Positions 25,986 to 36,101 are shown, numbered from the stretch's first letter. The stretch is DNA of 64,000 nt from Sphingomonas sp. IC-56 (GCF_021043375.1 NZ_JAJNDV010000007.1:120299-184298), one strand, 5' to 3'. The notes: generated from the letters alone by a model not told the origin. A program made the numbers and translations.

Positions 25986-27026
25986 ATGACACAGCAGCCG
26001 CCACTCACCGACGATGCAGCCTGGGCGGCGTTCGAAGCGCGCGACCGCGCGTATGAAGACTGCTTCGTGGTCGCGGTCACCACCACCGGCATTTACTGCA
26101 AGCCGACCTGTCCCGCGCGCCGGCCGCAGCGGGCCCATGTCCGTTTCCTGCCCGACACTGCGGCGGCACGTGCGGCCGGCTTCCGCGCCTGCCTGCGGTG
26201 CAAGCCCGACGACATTGCCCGCGAGCGGGTGGCGGTGGCGCAGGCAGTCGCGCTGCTCGACGCGGCGCAGGTGCCGCCGACGCTCGACGCATTGGCGGCA
26301 GCGGTCGGCTATGCGCCGCATCATTTCCAGCGTCTGTTCAAGCGTGCGACCGGCGTCAGCCCGGCGGCCTATGTCCGCGGGCTGCGCGCGCGCCGGGCTG
26401 CTGCGGCGCTGCACGAGGAAACCAGCGTCACCGACGCAATCTATGCGGCGGGCTATTCCGCGCCCAGCCGCTTCTACGAAACTGCAGGAGACCGGCTCGG
26501 CATGGCGCCCAGCGTGTGGAAGCGTGGCGGGGCAGGGGCGACGATCTGGTGGACGCTGGCACCCACTACGCTCGGCCCGCTGCTGATCGCCGCGACCGAG
26601 AAGGGGCTCTGCCGCGTCGCCTTTGACGAGGATGGCGCGGCGCTCGCCCGGCGCTTCCCCGCCGCGCAGATCGTGGAGGGTGGTGAAGCGCTGCAAGCGC
26701 TAGCCGCCCGCGTGGTCGCCGAGATGGAAACGCCCGGGCGCGACACCAGCCTGCCGCTCGACGTGCAAGGCACGGCGTTCCAGGAAGCGGTGTGGCAGGC
26801 ACTGCGCGCGATTCCGGCAGGCGAGACCCGCAGCTATTCGCAGCTGGCGGTCGCCGCGGGTCGGCCCGGCGCGGTTCGCGCAGCGGGCACCGCGTGCGGC
26901 GCCAACCAGGTCGCGGTGGTCATTCCCTGCCACCGCGCCCAGCGCAGCGACGGCAGCATGGGCGGCTATGCCTATGGCATCGACCGCAAGCGCGTGCTGC
27001 GCCGGCGTGAGGGTGTCGAGGATTAG
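25986..27026 (+). CDS. ada: Ada: methylphosphotriester/O6-methylguanine-DNA methyltransferase and regulator
   Basis: 346 residues from ATG 25986. The N-terminal zinc domain has GIYCKPTCPAR and ACLRCKP, giving the four cysteines including the methyl-accepting one. An AraC-type helix-turn-helix follows (LAAAVGYAPHHFQRLFKRATGVSP; VTDAIYAAGYSAPSRFYE). The C-terminal MGMT domain has AIPAGETRSYSQLA and the active-site VIPCHRA. It repairs alkylated DNA and, once methylated, activates the adaptive response. No other alkylation-repair gene is adjacent. Longer upstream frames overlap the PilZ gene and are rejected. Confidence 0.95.
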   Translation: MTQQPPLTDDAAWAAFEARDRAYEDCFVVAVTTTGIYCKPTCPARRPQRAHVRFLPDTAAARAAGFRACLRCKPDDIARERVAVAQAVALLDAAQVPPTLDALAAAVGYAPHHFQRLFKRATGVSPAAYVRGLRARRAAAALHEETSVTDAIYAAGYSAPSRFYETAGDRLGMAPSVWKRGGAGATIWWTLAPTTLGPLLIAATEKGLCRVAFDEDGAALARRFPAAQIVEGGEALQALAARVVAEMETPGRDTSLPLDVQGTAFQEAVWQALRAIPAGETRSYSQLAVAAGRPGAVRAAGTACGANQVAVVIPCHRAQRSDGSMGGYAYGIDRKRVLRRREGVED

Positions 27027-27176
27027 GGTGCCCCGACGCGAAACACTGCGAAGAACGAGACCGGAGCTCCCGCGCCGCGGCCAGTCTTCTCACCTGGACG
27101 ATGTTTCTGGAAGATTGCAGGCGGGGCAGATCGTCGCTGTTTGCGACGAGAGCGAGCAGACTGCTCAGAAAGGGCC

Positions 27177-28715
27177 CTATTCCGCCGCCGAAGCCCCCGG
27201 CGCGGCGCGGCAGCTATATACCAGCTTCTCGTTATACACCTGCGGCAGCGCCGCGCGGATCGCCTGTTGCTGGGTGGCCAGGTTCGCGCGCGCGGCCTGG
27301 TTCGTCGAACAGCTCTTGAGCGGGACGGCGGCGCGCAGCTGCCGGGCCCGCGTCATCTGCTCGACGGAGAGCAGGTAGCGCGTGTTGGTGTAGGTCCGCG
27401 TCGCCGGGTCATAGTCGAGCACCGAGACCGACTGTTCCTGCTCCGGCACCAGGATGCGCTGCCAACGCGAGCCGGCCTCGGCATATTGCGTGCGGCCGTT
27501 GATGCAGCCGTCGCGGCCGATGTCCAGGGTCACGCGCTCGGTTGCGCTCACGGTCACGCGGCTGCGCTCGGGCACCAGCGTGCAGACCATCTTGCCGCGA
27601 CCGGCATCGGCGGCGGGGACGGCGCCGTTGCTCGCTGTCGCCTTGGGCAGCGCCATGACGCGATCAGGATCGAAGCTCGGCCGGCTAACGAACAGCACCA
27701 CTGCGCCGATCATCAGCACGCCGCCGCCTGCCGCGACCCAGATCGCCTCGCGCCGGCGCTCGCGCGACAACAGCAGCCCGCTCCCGCCAAGCGCCAGCGC
27801 GCCCAGCACCAGCAGCACCGCGGCGCCGGCCATGAAGTTCTCGCGCGTCGCCTCGTTGCGGGCGCGCGCCTGTTCCAGCGTGTCCTGGCGTTCGGCTGCG
27901 GCTTTCGCGGCGGCGGCACGCGCTTCCTGCTCGGTCAGCTGCCGCGCCTGTTCGTCGGCGCTGCGGTCGCGCGCCATCTGTTCCTCGACTGTGGTGCAGG
28001 GGGTGCTGACAATAGCGGCGGGCTGGCGGGCCTCCTGAAGGAAGGCGGCAAGCTCGTTCTGCGCGATGGCAAAGGCGAAGGTCGCGTCGCCTTCATCGGC
28101 GCGAGTGATGGCCGAATTCACCCCGATCACGCGCCCGCACCTGTCGAGCAGCGGTCCGCCCGAATTGCCCCGCGCGATGTTGGCGGTGTGGAGCAGCACA
28201 TTGGTGCCCTCCAGCGCCCGCGCGCCGGCAAAGCCGCCCTGCGAGCGCACCGGCGATTGCGGCTTGATGAAGTCGACGGCGGACCGCGCAGTGGCGAGAT
28301 CGACATTTCCGGGATAGCCAAGCGCGATCAGCGCCTCGCCGTCACTCGGCGCGCCGGCGAACAGCGTGAGCGGCGGCAAGCGCAGGCCCGAAAATTCGAT
28401 CAGCGCCAGGTCGCGCGCCGGGTCGATCGCGATCAGCCTTCCCTGGACCGACTTGTCGCCCTCCGAAGGCACCACCCCGATCACGACATTGTCGGGATAG
28501 CGCGAGGCGAGCTCGACGACATGGGCGTTGGTGACGATGCGGTTGGGCGCGACCGCAAAGCCGCTGCCATGGCCAAAGCCCACCACTTCATCGTCCACCA
28601 CCGCAATGGTGACGATCCGCACCACCCCGCGGCCCGCCGCGGAAATGTCGTCGGCGCGTGCCGGCGCGCTCCACACCAGCATCAACGCCAACACCGCCAG
28701 CAGCCGCCGAACCAT
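27177..28715 (-). CDS. Exported trypsin-like serine protease with C-terminal membrane segments
   Basis: 512 residues from ATG 28715 (MVRRLLAVLALMLVWSAPARA signal peptide). The protease domain has His in VTNAHVVEL, Asp in DPARDLALIEF and Ser in ARGNSGGPLLD, as in S1C/DegP-like enzymes. Unlike DegP it has no PDZ domain. After it come an Ala/Glu/Arg-rich coiled coil (about residues 245-290), two hydrophobic segments (MAGAAVLLVLGALALGG; VAAGGGVLMIGAVVLFV) and a C-terminal extracytoplasmic domain. It is probably membrane-anchored in the periplasm. The substrate is unknown. The 150-nt gap to ada shows nothing notable. Confidence 0.85.
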   Translation of the reverse strand: MVRRLLAVLALMLVWSAPARADDISAAGRGVVRIVTIAVVDDEVVGFGHGSGFAVAPNRIVTNAHVVELASRYPDNVVIGVVPSEGDKSVQGRLIAIDPARDLALIEFSGLRLPPLTLFAGAPSDGEALIALGYPGNVDLATARSAVDFIKPQSPVRSQGGFAGARALEGTNVLLHTANIARGNSGGPLLDRCGRVIGVNSAITRADEGDATFAFAIAQNELAAFLQEARQPAAIVSTPCTTVEEQMARDRSADEQARQLTEQEARAAAAKAAAERQDTLEQARARNEATRENFMAGAAVLLVLGALALGGSGLLLSRERRREAIWVAAGGGVLMIGAVVLFVSRPSFDPDRVMALPKATASNGAVPAADAGRGKMVCTLVPERSRVTVSATERVTLDIGRDGCINGRTQYAEAGSRWQRILVPEQEQSVSVLDYDPATRTYTNTRYLLSVEQMTRARQLRAAVPLKSCSTNQAARANLATQQQAIRAALPQVYNEKLVYSCRAAPGASAAE

Positions 28716-28790
28716 CAAACCCGAGCCTTTCGTTGCGGCACAGCTTTCGGGGAAAAAGCCCTTGGGTTCAAGCTAGGCGCGGTGCCGGGG

Positions 28791-30313
28791 CTAAGCTTCC
28801 TCGGGTTCGTTCTTGTCGTCCCTGGATTTATCGAGTTCGCGGATCACCGCGTCGGTGTCACCGCTGTCGATCAGCTTGATCAGCGTGGTCGATGCCATCG
28901 CCAGCCCCTTGCCATGCGGCTGATAGGCCAGCGGCGCCAGCATGGCGCGAGCCCGCGCCTTGTTCCCGTCGCGCAGCAGCATGGTGGCCAGGTTGAAGCG
29001 CAGGCGGTTGTCCTGCGGCGCCAGCTCGAACGCCTTGTGCAGGCCGTCCTTGGCATTGGCAGAAGGCGTCGCGCCCGCATCCACGAAGCTGCGGTAATAC
29101 AGGATCAGCGGTTCTGGGTCCTCTGGGTCGATGCGGTTACCAGCGGCGATGATCTTGCGGATGGCGGACCAGGTCGCGGGCGTCTTGTCCCCTGCCTTAC
29201 GTGCGACGCCCATGCGCGCCATCGCCTTATAAACATGGCCGTCCACGCTCTTTGGATTGGCTTTCAGCGCGCGGTCGGCCGCAGCCTCCGCAGTGACGAA
29301 GTCGCCCGCGTCATAGGCGGCCTCGGCCAGCACCATCTGGGCGCCATGATCGTCGGGGTGAGGCGCCGCGGCGCGCTTGGCGCGTTGATACACGCCCAGT
29401 GAGGTCTTGGAATCCACGCCCACCTTGGATCGGATGCGGACATCCATTGTTGCCGCCTCTCCGGGCGTGCACTTGCGAAGTTCGACCGGGGCTGTCTTGA
29501 TCGCCGTACCGGACAGCTTCATGACCTTGAAGGTGCCGCGCTTATAGTCTTCCAGCTCGCGGTCGAGCTTGCGCAAGTCGCCAAAGACTTGTGCAGCCTC
29601 CAGCGGCGCCTTTCCCGCGTTGATGGCATCGAGATACGCTCGGGGCTGGCCGGTCCGCGCGTCGGACAACATCAGATAGTGGGCGAGCAGCCATCCGCGG
29701 CCGTAAAGGCCGTCGCGCTGTATGTCGTCCAGCTTCAGCGTGTCGGCGACCAGCAGCTTCTGGATCGGCAACGCATTGCCGCTCATCAAGCCATAGCCGC
29801 GATATTGCGGCGGCCGCCCCAAGTCGATGGCGCCGTCGTCATAGATTTCACCGTGGCCAGCGTCTCGGCATACCCCTCGATGTACCAGGTCGGATAAACG
29901 GCGTCGGGCGAAAAGGTCCACATCAAGTGGTGCGCGTATTCATGGAGCAGGATCGCCTGGGCACTCAGGTCGTCATCGGCTGTCCCCGCCCAGCGCGGCA
30001 CGACCGCGAGCGAGCCGCCCGCGCGTGAGATGTAGAAACCTGCCGCGTTCCTAATCGAAAGTTTCTCCACGGCGTCAGCGTTGTCGACAAAGTACACATT
30101 CAGCCGGTTGGCCTTGCCGATGGGCTGGTCGTCTTGCTTCAACAGGAACCGGATCGCCGCGTCGAAGCGCTCCAGCCTGGCCGCGAACTGCTTGACCCGC
30201 GCAGGTGGCTGTTCCGAATAGACCACGAAGTGCGGCGTGCTTGCCTCATACCAGTCCGCCCTGGCGGTGGCAGGCACAACCAATGCCGCCAGTGACAGCG
30301 AAACGCGTATCAT
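28791..30313 (-). pseudogene. Frameshifted exported metallopeptidase-like/TPR protein
   Basis: Two overlapping frames read as one protein. The first (from ATG 30313) has a signal peptide (MIRVSLSLAALVVPATARA), STPHFVVYSEQP and a zinc-site-like HEYAHHLMW followed by WYIEGYAETLATVK. The second continues with IYDDGAIDLGRPPQYRGYG and tetratricopeptide-like repeats to the C-terminus at 28791. The frames join by restoring about one base near 29841-29850. The layout (HExxH, GxAE, then TPR) matches DUF1570/peptidase-MA-like proteins. It is either a recent pseudogene, a sequencing error, or, less likely, programmed frameshifting: no slippery heptamer was seen beyond an AAAT stretch. Confidence 0.75.
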
Positions 30314-30386
30314 CCTCTCACCCCCGATATCGTCGCCCGACGATAACCCGCTCCGCCGCACTTGCCTTGAACAAAATCGACAGGGG

Positions 30387-32570
30387 CTAGAGGAAGTTAT
30401 ACGGGTCCACGTCCACCGCCACGCGCACCTTCGCGCCCCATTCCAATCCGCCGAGCCATTCGCGGATCACGTCCTGCACGTCGAACGCCCGCCTGGCATG
30501 GACCAGCAGCCGGAACCGGTGCCGCCCGCGCAGCATCGCCAGAGGGGCGGGGGCGGGACCATAGACGTGCATCTCGTCCATGCGGGGCGCCGTGCGGCCG
30601 ATCATGCGGGCGACATCGTGTGCCGCGGCCTTGTCCTCGCTCGACACGATGATCGCGGCATAGCGCCCGAACGGCGGCGCCTCCGCCTCGCGCCGCGCCT
30701 CGGTCTCGGCTTCGTAAAAGGCAGCGCTGTCGCCTGAGACCAGCGCCTGCATTACCTGTGCATCGGGGGCATGCGTCTGGATGAAGACCGTACCCGGCTT
30801 CTCGCCGCGCCCGGCGCGGCCCGACACCTGCATGATCTGCTGGAAGGTGCGCTCCGCTGCGCGCAGATCGCCACCGTCCAGGCCCAGATCGGCATCGACC
30901 ACCCCCACCACCGTCAGGTTGGGGAAGTGATAGCCCTTGGTCACTAGCTGCGTGCCAACGACGATGTCGATGTCGCCATGCTCCATGCGCTGGACGAACT
31001 CCGCCGCCTTGGCCGGGGACCAGAGCGTATCCGACGTGACGATCGCGGTCTTCGCCTGCGGCCACAGCGTCGCCACTTCATCGGCGATCCGCTCCACGCC
31101 TGGACCGCACGCAACCAGGCTGTCGGGCTCCTCGCATTCGGGGCAGATTTCGGGCGTCGGCACGGTGTGCCCGCAATGATGGCAGGACAGCCGCCGGATC
31201 AGCCGGTGTTCGACCATCCAGGCGGTGCAGTTCGGGCATTGGAAGCGGTGCCCGCAATGCCGGCACAAAGTCAGCGGCGCATAGCCCCGCCGGTTGAGGA
31301 ACAGCAGCGACTGCTCGCCCCGTTCCAGCGCCGCATCGATCGCCAGCACCAGCTTGGGCGCCAGCCAGCGCCCGCGCTCGGGAGGCTCCTTGATCAGGTC
31401 GATCGCCTCGATCTCGGGCAGCTCGGCTACGCCATAGCGCCCCGGCAGCTTCAGCTCTTCATAGCGCCCGACTTCAACCTGGTGGCGCGTCTCGATTGCC
31501 GGCGTGGCGGAGGCGAGGATCACCGGACAGCTCTCGAACTTGCCGCGCATCACCGCCACGTCGCGGGCGTGATAATGAACCCCGTCTTCCTGCTTGAAGC
31601 TGGTCTCGTGCGCCTCGTCGACGACGATCAGCCCCAGGTTCCGGTACGGCAGGAACAGTGCCGAGCGCGCGCCCACCGTCACCATCGCCTCGCCGCGCGC
31701 GATCGCCCGCCAGGCACGGCGGCGTTGCGAGGTACGTAAGCCGGAATGCCAGGCGATCGGCTCGCACCCGAACCGCTTGGCAAAGCGGGTGAGGAACGGC
31801 TCGGTCAGCGCGATCTCGGGGAGCAACACCAGGGTCTGCTTGCCCGCCGCCAGCGCCGCGGCCACGGCCTCAAAATACACTTCGGTCTTGCCCGACCCGG
31901 TCACCCCGTCGAGCAGGAACGGCTGGAACGCCTCCGCACCCACCGCCTGACGCAGGATCGACGACACGTCGATCTGCTCCTTGCTCAGCGTGGGCGGCGC
32001 AAAGTTCGGGTCGGGCAGGGGATAGGGCGAGTCGGTATCCACCGTCACCGCCTCGATGGCGCCCAGCTTGCACAGGCCCCGGATCACGGCCTCGGACACG
32101 TCGGCGATGGTGGCAAGCTCGCGCACCAGTCCCTGGCGGTCGCCGATCCGCTCCAGCGCCTGCTCGCGCTGCGCCGTCATGCGCTCAGGGACCAGCCCGG
32201 TCGCGCGATATTCGACGATGGTCGGCGCGTTCTCAAACGCAGCGGTCGACGACAGCGCCATGCGCAGCACCGACGAGAGCGGCGCCAGATAATAATTCGC
32301 CGTCCACTCCACGAGCCGCCGCACCGCGGCGGTCAGCGGCGGCGCGTCCGCCACCGACAACAGGTTGCGCAGCCGGTTGTCGCCCACTTCTTCGGTCGGC
32401 AGCCGCTCGGGCTCCCACACCACCCCGGCATATTGGCGCGGCCCGATCGGCGCAGCCACGATCGACCCCGGCTCGACCTCCATGCCGTGGGGCACGCGAT
32501 AGTCGAGGGGGCCAAGCGCTGGATGCAGCACAAGGACACGGGCGCGGTTGCCGGGCATGGGAGCCCTCAT
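30387..32570 (-). CDS. priA: Primosomal replication protein N' (PriA helicase)
   Basis: 727 residues. It has an N-terminal DNA-binding domain, Walker A DGVTGSGKTEVYFE, the DEAH box VDEAHETSFKQEDG, zinc-binding cysteine pairs (CRHCGHRFQCPNC, CHHCGH, CPECEE) and C-terminal helicase motifs VVGTQLVTKGYHFPN and QVSGRAGRGEKPG. It restarts stalled replication forks. The second Met (MPGNRARVLVLHP) could be the real start, 12 nt downstream. Fully intact. Confidence 0.96.
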   Translation of the reverse strand: MRAPMPGNRARVLVLHPALGPLDYRVPHGMEVEPGSIVAAPIGPRQYAGVVWEPERLPTEEVGDNRLRNLLSVADAPPLTAAVRRLVEWTANYYLAPLSSVLRMALSSTAAFENAPTIVEYRATGLVPERMTAQREQALERIGDRQGLVRELATIADVSEAVIRGLCKLGAIEAVTVDTDSPYPLPDPNFAPPTLSKEQIDVSSILRQAVGAEAFQPFLLDGVTGSGKTEVYFEAVAAALAAGKQTLVLLPEIALTEPFLTRFAKRFGCEPIAWHSGLRTSQRRRAWRAIARGEAMVTVGARSALFLPYRNLGLIVVDEAHETSFKQEDGVHYHARDVAVMRGKFESCPVILASATPAIETRHQVEVGRYEELKLPGRYGVAELPEIEAIDLIKEPPERGRWLAPKLVLAIDAALERGEQSLLFLNRRGYAPLTLCRHCGHRFQCPNCTAWMVEHRLIRRLSCHHCGHTVPTPEICPECEEPDSLVACGPGVERIADEVATLWPQAKTAIVTSDTLWSPAKAAEFVQRMEHGDIDIVVGTQLVTKGYHFPNLTVVGVVDADLGLDGGDLRAAERTFQQIMQVSGRAGRGEKPGTVFIQTHAPDAQVMQALVSGDSAAFYEAETEARREAEAPPFGRYAAIIVSSEDKAAAHDVARMIGRTAPRMDEMHVYGPAPAPLAMLRGRHRFRLLVHARRAFDVQDVIREWLGGLEWGAKVRVAVDVDPYNFL

Positions 32571-32601
32571 ATGGGTATTTTGCGCCGGGACGGAATCCCC
32601 T

Positions 32602-33282
32602 TCAGAGTGACAATGTCAGCTGCAGCGAAAGCGCATGGTCCATCTGCGCCTGGCTGCCGCCGCGGGCGAAGCGATACTGGTTGAGATAGCCGATGTCCGC
32701 CGACACATCCTTGATCAGCGGCACGGTGACGCCAAGGATGTTGCGCATCCGGTCATAGCCCGCGCGCTGTCCCCAGCCGGTGCTGTTGGCCATGAAGAAG
32801 CTTTCATGGCTGGCGAACAGTTTCACACCCTTGCCGACCGGATGATTGTACCGGATCAGCGGTCGAATCCGAAAGCCGATCTCCTCGCCATCAGGGTGAA
32901 AGCGCTCGTCCACGCGCAGCCGGCCCGTCACGCGCCCAAAGGTCAGCACTACATGCTGGCGCAGCCGGTTCTCGTCATCGGCGGTGTTGCCGCCATGCCC
33001 CGCGACATGGCGATAGCCAAAGCCGATCTCGACATGGTCCGACAGCTTGTGGCTGACGATCCCGCCCAGCTCGGTGTGGTACAGGCCGTCCTGACGGTCG
33101 CTCCAGCGCGCGATCCCTTCCAGCGTGACGCGGGTGTCGTCGCTTAGCCCGATGTTGATGTTGGTCTGCGTCCACAGTTGCGCGTCCTCGGTCTGCGCTT
33201 GTGCGGCGACCGGCAGCAGCGACAGCGCAGCGGCAAGGGTGAATAGACGCAAGGGACAAAGCTCCGGGGTTCGACGCGGCAT
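32602..33282 (-). CDS. DUF2490 outer-membrane-like protein
   Basis: 226 residues with a signal peptide (FTLAAALSLLPVAAQAQ) and alternating amphipathic beta strands throughout (WTQTNINIGLSDDTRVTLEG, HVEIGFGYRH, FRIRPLIRYNHP, ending LSLQLTLSL). This fits a small beta-barrel or surface protein of the DUF2490 type. No function is established for the family. It is 31 nt upstream of priA on the same strand. Confidence 0.8.
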   Translation of the reverse strand: MPRRTPELCPLRLFTLAAALSLLPVAAQAQTEDAQLWTQTNINIGLSDDTRVTLEGIARWSDRQDGLYHTELGGIVSHKLSDHVEIGFGYRHVAGHGGNTADDENRLRQHVVLTFGRVTGRLRVDERFHPDGEEIGFRIRPLIRYNHPVGKGVKLFASHESFFMANSTGWGQRAGYDRMRNILGVTVPLIKDVSADIGYLNQYRFARGGSQAQMDHALSLQLTLSL

Positions 33283-33385
33283 ATAGGCGCGTCCGCATGA
33301 TCGCCAAAGTGCGGGATTGTACGCGTTGCCAAATGCGGGCGGACCGATAGGCTAGGGGCGCCGAACCGGGAAAGGGGGAGAACCG

Positions 33386-33778
33386 ATGTTCCTGACTGCA
33401 CTCGCGCTCAGCATGGCCGCCGCGCCCTGCCGCACCTATGACACCGCGCTGCCCCAACCTCTGCGCGGCTGGACGCGCACCGGGCGCGGCCTGGACACCG
33501 GCCATGCCGTCACGCTGAACGCAGGCCGCGACCGCAACGTTGCCACTACCATGCGCATCCGCAAGGCAGGCACCTTTGGCATCGCGCTCGACCAGGCCGG
33601 CTGGATCGATGTCGCGCTAGGACGCGGACAGCCGCTTGCCTCCGTGGCGCACGGCCACGGCCCGGAATGCTCCACCATCCGCAAGATCGTCCGCTACCGC
33701 CTGCAACCCGGCACCTATCGCGTCGCGGCCTCACGGCTTAAGGGAACGCGCGCGCGGCTGATGCTGGTGCGCTACTGA
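33386..33778 (+). CDS. Small exported protein of unknown function
   Basis: 130 residues starting [15 protein letters not shown], a short signal peptide, with AAGGGGGAG as SD. The mature part is a predicted beta-sandwich with two Cys and the segment [17 protein letters not shown]...HGHGPECS. Similar short sphingomonad proteins are sometimes given an enzyme name that their size does not support, so no enzymatic role is assigned. The stop lies 22 nt before fsa. Confidence 0.7.
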   Translation: MFLTALALSMAAAPCRTYDTALPQPLRGWTRTGRGLDTGHAVTLNAGRDRNVATTMRIRKAGTFGIALDQAGWIDVALGRGQPLASVAHGHGPECSTIRKIVRYRLQPGTYRVAASRLKGTRARLMLVRY

Positions 33779-33800
33779 TTCTCGCTTAGGGGCCACACCC

Positions 33801-34457
33801 ATGAAGTTCTTCGCCGATACCGCCGATACCAAGGAAATCCGCGACCTGGCCGATGCCGGGCTGCTCGACGGCGTCACCACCAATCCGTCGCTGATCCACA
33901 AGGCCGGCCGCAACTTCCTGGAAGTGGTCGAGGAAATCTGCGGCATCGTGCCGGGCATGCCGGTCTCCGCCGAAGTCGTCGCGCTCGACTATGAGACGAT
34001 GATGAAGGAAGCCGAGATCGTCCGGAAGATCGCCGACAACATCGCGGTCAAGGTTCCGCTGACGATCGACGGGCTGAAAGTCTGCAAGGCGCTGACCGAC
34101 GACGGCACCATGGTCAACGTGACGCTCTGCTTCTCGGCCAACCAGGCGCTGCTTGCGGCAAAGGCCGGCGCGACCTTCATCTCGCCCTTCGTCGGCCGCC
34201 ACGACGATATCGGCTTCGACGGCATGGACCTGATCGAGGCCATTCGCCTGATCTACGACAATTACGATTTCGACACCCAGATCCTGGTAGCCAGCGTGCG
34301 CCATCCGGTCCACATCCTCCAGGCCGCCAAGATCGGTGCCGACGTGATGACCGCACCGCCCGCCGTCATTCGCCAGCTGGTCAAGCACCCCCTGACCGAC
34401 AAGGGCATCGAAGGCTTCCTGGCCGACTGGGCCAAGACCGGCCAGACCATCGCTTGA
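33801..34457 (+). CDS. fsa: Fructose-6-phosphate aldolase / transaldolase (short TalC/FSA type)
   Basis: 218 residues, the length of the short transaldolase family. It starts [16 protein letters not shown]; the Schiff-base lysine is in NIAVKVPLT (about residue 86), and [26 protein letters not shown] is diagnostic. It acts on fructose-6-phosphate or sedoheptulose-7-phosphate. Sequence alone does not cleanly separate aldolase from transaldolase activity. Confidence 0.9.
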   Translation: MKFFADTADTKEIRDLADAGLLDGVTTNPSLIHKAGRNFLEVVEEICGIVPGMPVSAEVVALDYETMMKEAEIVRKIADNIAVKVPLTIDGLKVCKALTDDGTMVNVTLCFSANQALLAAKAGATFISPFVGRHDDIGFDGMDLIEAIRLIYDNYDFDTQILVASVRHPVHILQAAKIGADVMTAPPAVIRQLVKHPLTDKGIEGFLADWAKTGQTIA

Positions 34458-34464
34458 CCTCTTA

Positions 34465-34601
34465 GATCCTCCCCGGAACGGGGAGGGGGACCATGCGTAG
34501 CATGGTGGAGGGGGAGCGCCACAGGCGACTCGCTTGCGGAAAGCCCCCTCCACCACGCGACTTAGGTCGCGCGGCCCCCCCTCCCCGTGTCGGGGAGGAT
34601 T
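34465..34601. repeat. Palindromic repeat element, family A, copy 3
   Basis: Fills the fsa-xerC gap. Left modules: CCTCCCCGGAACGGGGAGG and ACCATGCGTAGCATGGT. Right modules: a hairpin around CGCGACTTAGGTCGCG and CCTCCCCGTGTCGGGGAGG. It starts 8 nt after the fsa stop and ends about 15 nt before the xerC start. Confidence 0.85.
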
Positions 34602-34616
34602 GTTTAGGGTGGCGTC

Positions 34617-35504
34617 GTGACCCCACTCCCACTCCTCTACGCCCAGCACCTCGCCCGCGACCGCCGCCGTTCCGCGCACACCGTCCGCGCCTACGAAGCC
34701 ACCGCGCTCCGCCTCCTGGCCTTCCTCCAGTCGCACTGGGGCGGACCGGTTGCCCGCGAAGCGCTCGCCCAGATTACCCCCGCCGACCTCCGCGCTTTCC
34801 TCGCGCATCGCCGCAATGAAGGTCTGTCCAACGCCTCCGCCGCACGCGAACTTTCCGCCGTACGCGGTTTCCTGAAGTTCGCAGGCGGCGAGGGCGCCGA
34901 ACTCCCCCGCCTGCGCGGGCCCCGCGTGAAGAAGGGCGTGCCCCGCCCGATCTCGCCTCAGGAAGCCGTGGCGCTCGCCGAAACGGTGTCGGAGGAAGCG
35001 GTCGAACGCTGGATCGCCGCGCGCGACTGGGCGGTGCTTCTGCTGCTCTACGGCGCTGGCCTGCGCATCGGCGAGGCGGTAGGCCTCACCGCCGCCATCC
35101 TCCCGCTCGGCGAGACCCTCACGGTCACCGGCAAGCGCAACAAGACGCGGCTGGTGCCGCTGCTGCCCCAGGTCCGCGCGGCGATCGAAGCCTATGCCGA
35201 GGCCTGCCCCTACGCGCTTGGCCGCGACGCCCCCCTGTTCCGCGGCGCCAAGGGCGGTCCGCTTTCGCCGGGCATCATCCGCAAATCGGTCCGCAGCGCC
35301 CGCGCCATGCTTGGCCTGTCCGACCGCACCACACCTCACGCGCTACGCCACAGCTTCGCCACGCATCTGCTCGGCCGCGGCGCCGATCTGCGGGCGCTAC
35401 AGGAACTGCTTGGTCACGCCAGCCTCAGTTCGACGCAGATCTACACCGCCGTCGATGCCGCCCACCTGTTGGACGTCTACCGCAACGCCCATCCACGCGC
35501 CTAA
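34617..35504 (+). CDS. xerC: Tyrosine recombinase XerC
   Basis: 295 residues from GTG 34617. It has the N-terminal SAM-like DNA-binding domain (HTVRAYEATALRLLAFLQ) and the catalytic domain with Arg in GAGLRIGEAVGL, HALRHSFATHLL (His-x-x-Arg), LGHASLSSTQIYT (His/Trp position and Tyr nucleophile). It resolves chromosome dimers at dif with XerD. No integrase-associated genes or attachment sites surround it, so it is the housekeeping enzyme; XerC versus XerD is judged from general resemblance only. Confidence 0.88.
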   Translation: MTPLPLLYAQHLARDRRRSAHTVRAYEATALRLLAFLQSHWGGPVAREALAQITPADLRAFLAHRRNEGLSNASAARELSAVRGFLKFAGGEGAELPRLRGPRVKKGVPRPISPQEAVALAETVSEEAVERWIAARDWAVLLLLYGAGLRIGEAVGLTAAILPLGETLTVTGKRNKTRLVPLLPQVRAAIEAYAEACPYALGRDAPLFRGAKGGPLSPGIIRKSVRSARAMLGLSDRTTPHALRHSFATHLLGRGADLRALQELLGHASLSSTQIYTAVDAAHLLDVYRNAHPRA

Positions 35505-36091
35505 CGCTGCGCGCGGGGCTTCCACGTCACGACACGCCACACATAACCGCCCACGCACAGCACCGCGAAGGCGATCAGGGCCGGCACGATGAACCGCTCG
35601 ATATCCTCGATATGCGTGTCCAGCCCCATGCCGACCGACACCAGCAGGCAGTTCCACAACAGGCTGCCGGCACAGGTGAACAGGCAGAAGCGCAAGAAGG
35701 GCATGTGCATCATGCCCGCGGGGATCGAGATCACCGTGCGCCCGAACGGCAGAAAGCGGAACACGAACACCGTGATCCCGCCCCAGCGGTCGAAATAGCG
35801 GTGCAGCTTCTCGACATCCTCCCATTCGATCGTCAGCCAGCGGCCCCAGCGCGTCACCAACGGCCGCAGCCGTTCATAGCCCAGCCGTCGCCCGATCTCC
35901 CACCAGAACAGATTGCCGACCACCGTGCCCAGCGTGCCGACCACGATCACGCCGATCAGGTCGAGCTTGCCCTTGGACACGGCGATTCCCGCCATGCCCA
36001 TGATCGCCTCCGACGGGATCGGCGGCACGATGTTCTCGAGCATCATCAACACGAAGATGCCCCAATAGCCCCAGTCCAGCAGTCCGTTCAT
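35501..36091 (-). CDS. DedA family membrane protein
   Basis: 196 residues, mostly hydrophobic. It has the DedA/SNARE-associated motifs ENIVPPIPSEAIMGMAG, GTVVGNLFWWEIGRRLG and the conserved FRFLPFGRTVISIPAGMM. Family members act in lipid (undecaprenyl phosphate) translocation and envelope homeostasis. The 3' end overlaps the convergent xerC by 4 nt. Confidence 0.93.
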   Translation of the reverse strand: MNGLLDWGYWGIFVLMMLENIVPPIPSEAIMGMAGIAVSKGKLDLIGVIVVGTLGTVVGNLFWWEIGRRLGYERLRPLVTRWGRWLTIEWEDVEKLHRYFDRWGGITVFVFRFLPFGRTVISIPAGMMHMPFLRFCLFTCAGSLLWNCLLVSVGMGLDTHIEDIERFIVPALIAFAVLCVGGYVWRVVTWKPRAQR

Positions 36092-36101
36092 CGCGCCTGT
36101 C

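Noticed and set aside
27141..29402. 753-codon plus-strand frame across the serine protease and the frameshifted gene
   Set aside because: Low-complexity Arg/His/Gly translation with no family signature; the minus-strand protease has a full catalytic triad.
29841..29850. Programmed ribosomal frameshift in the HExxH/TPR gene
   Set aside because: No slippery heptamer with a downstream structure was seen; simple base loss explains the join.
34617..35504. Tyrosine recombinase as a phage or island integrase
   Set aside because: Length and motifs fit housekeeping XerC; no phage genes or att repeats surround it.
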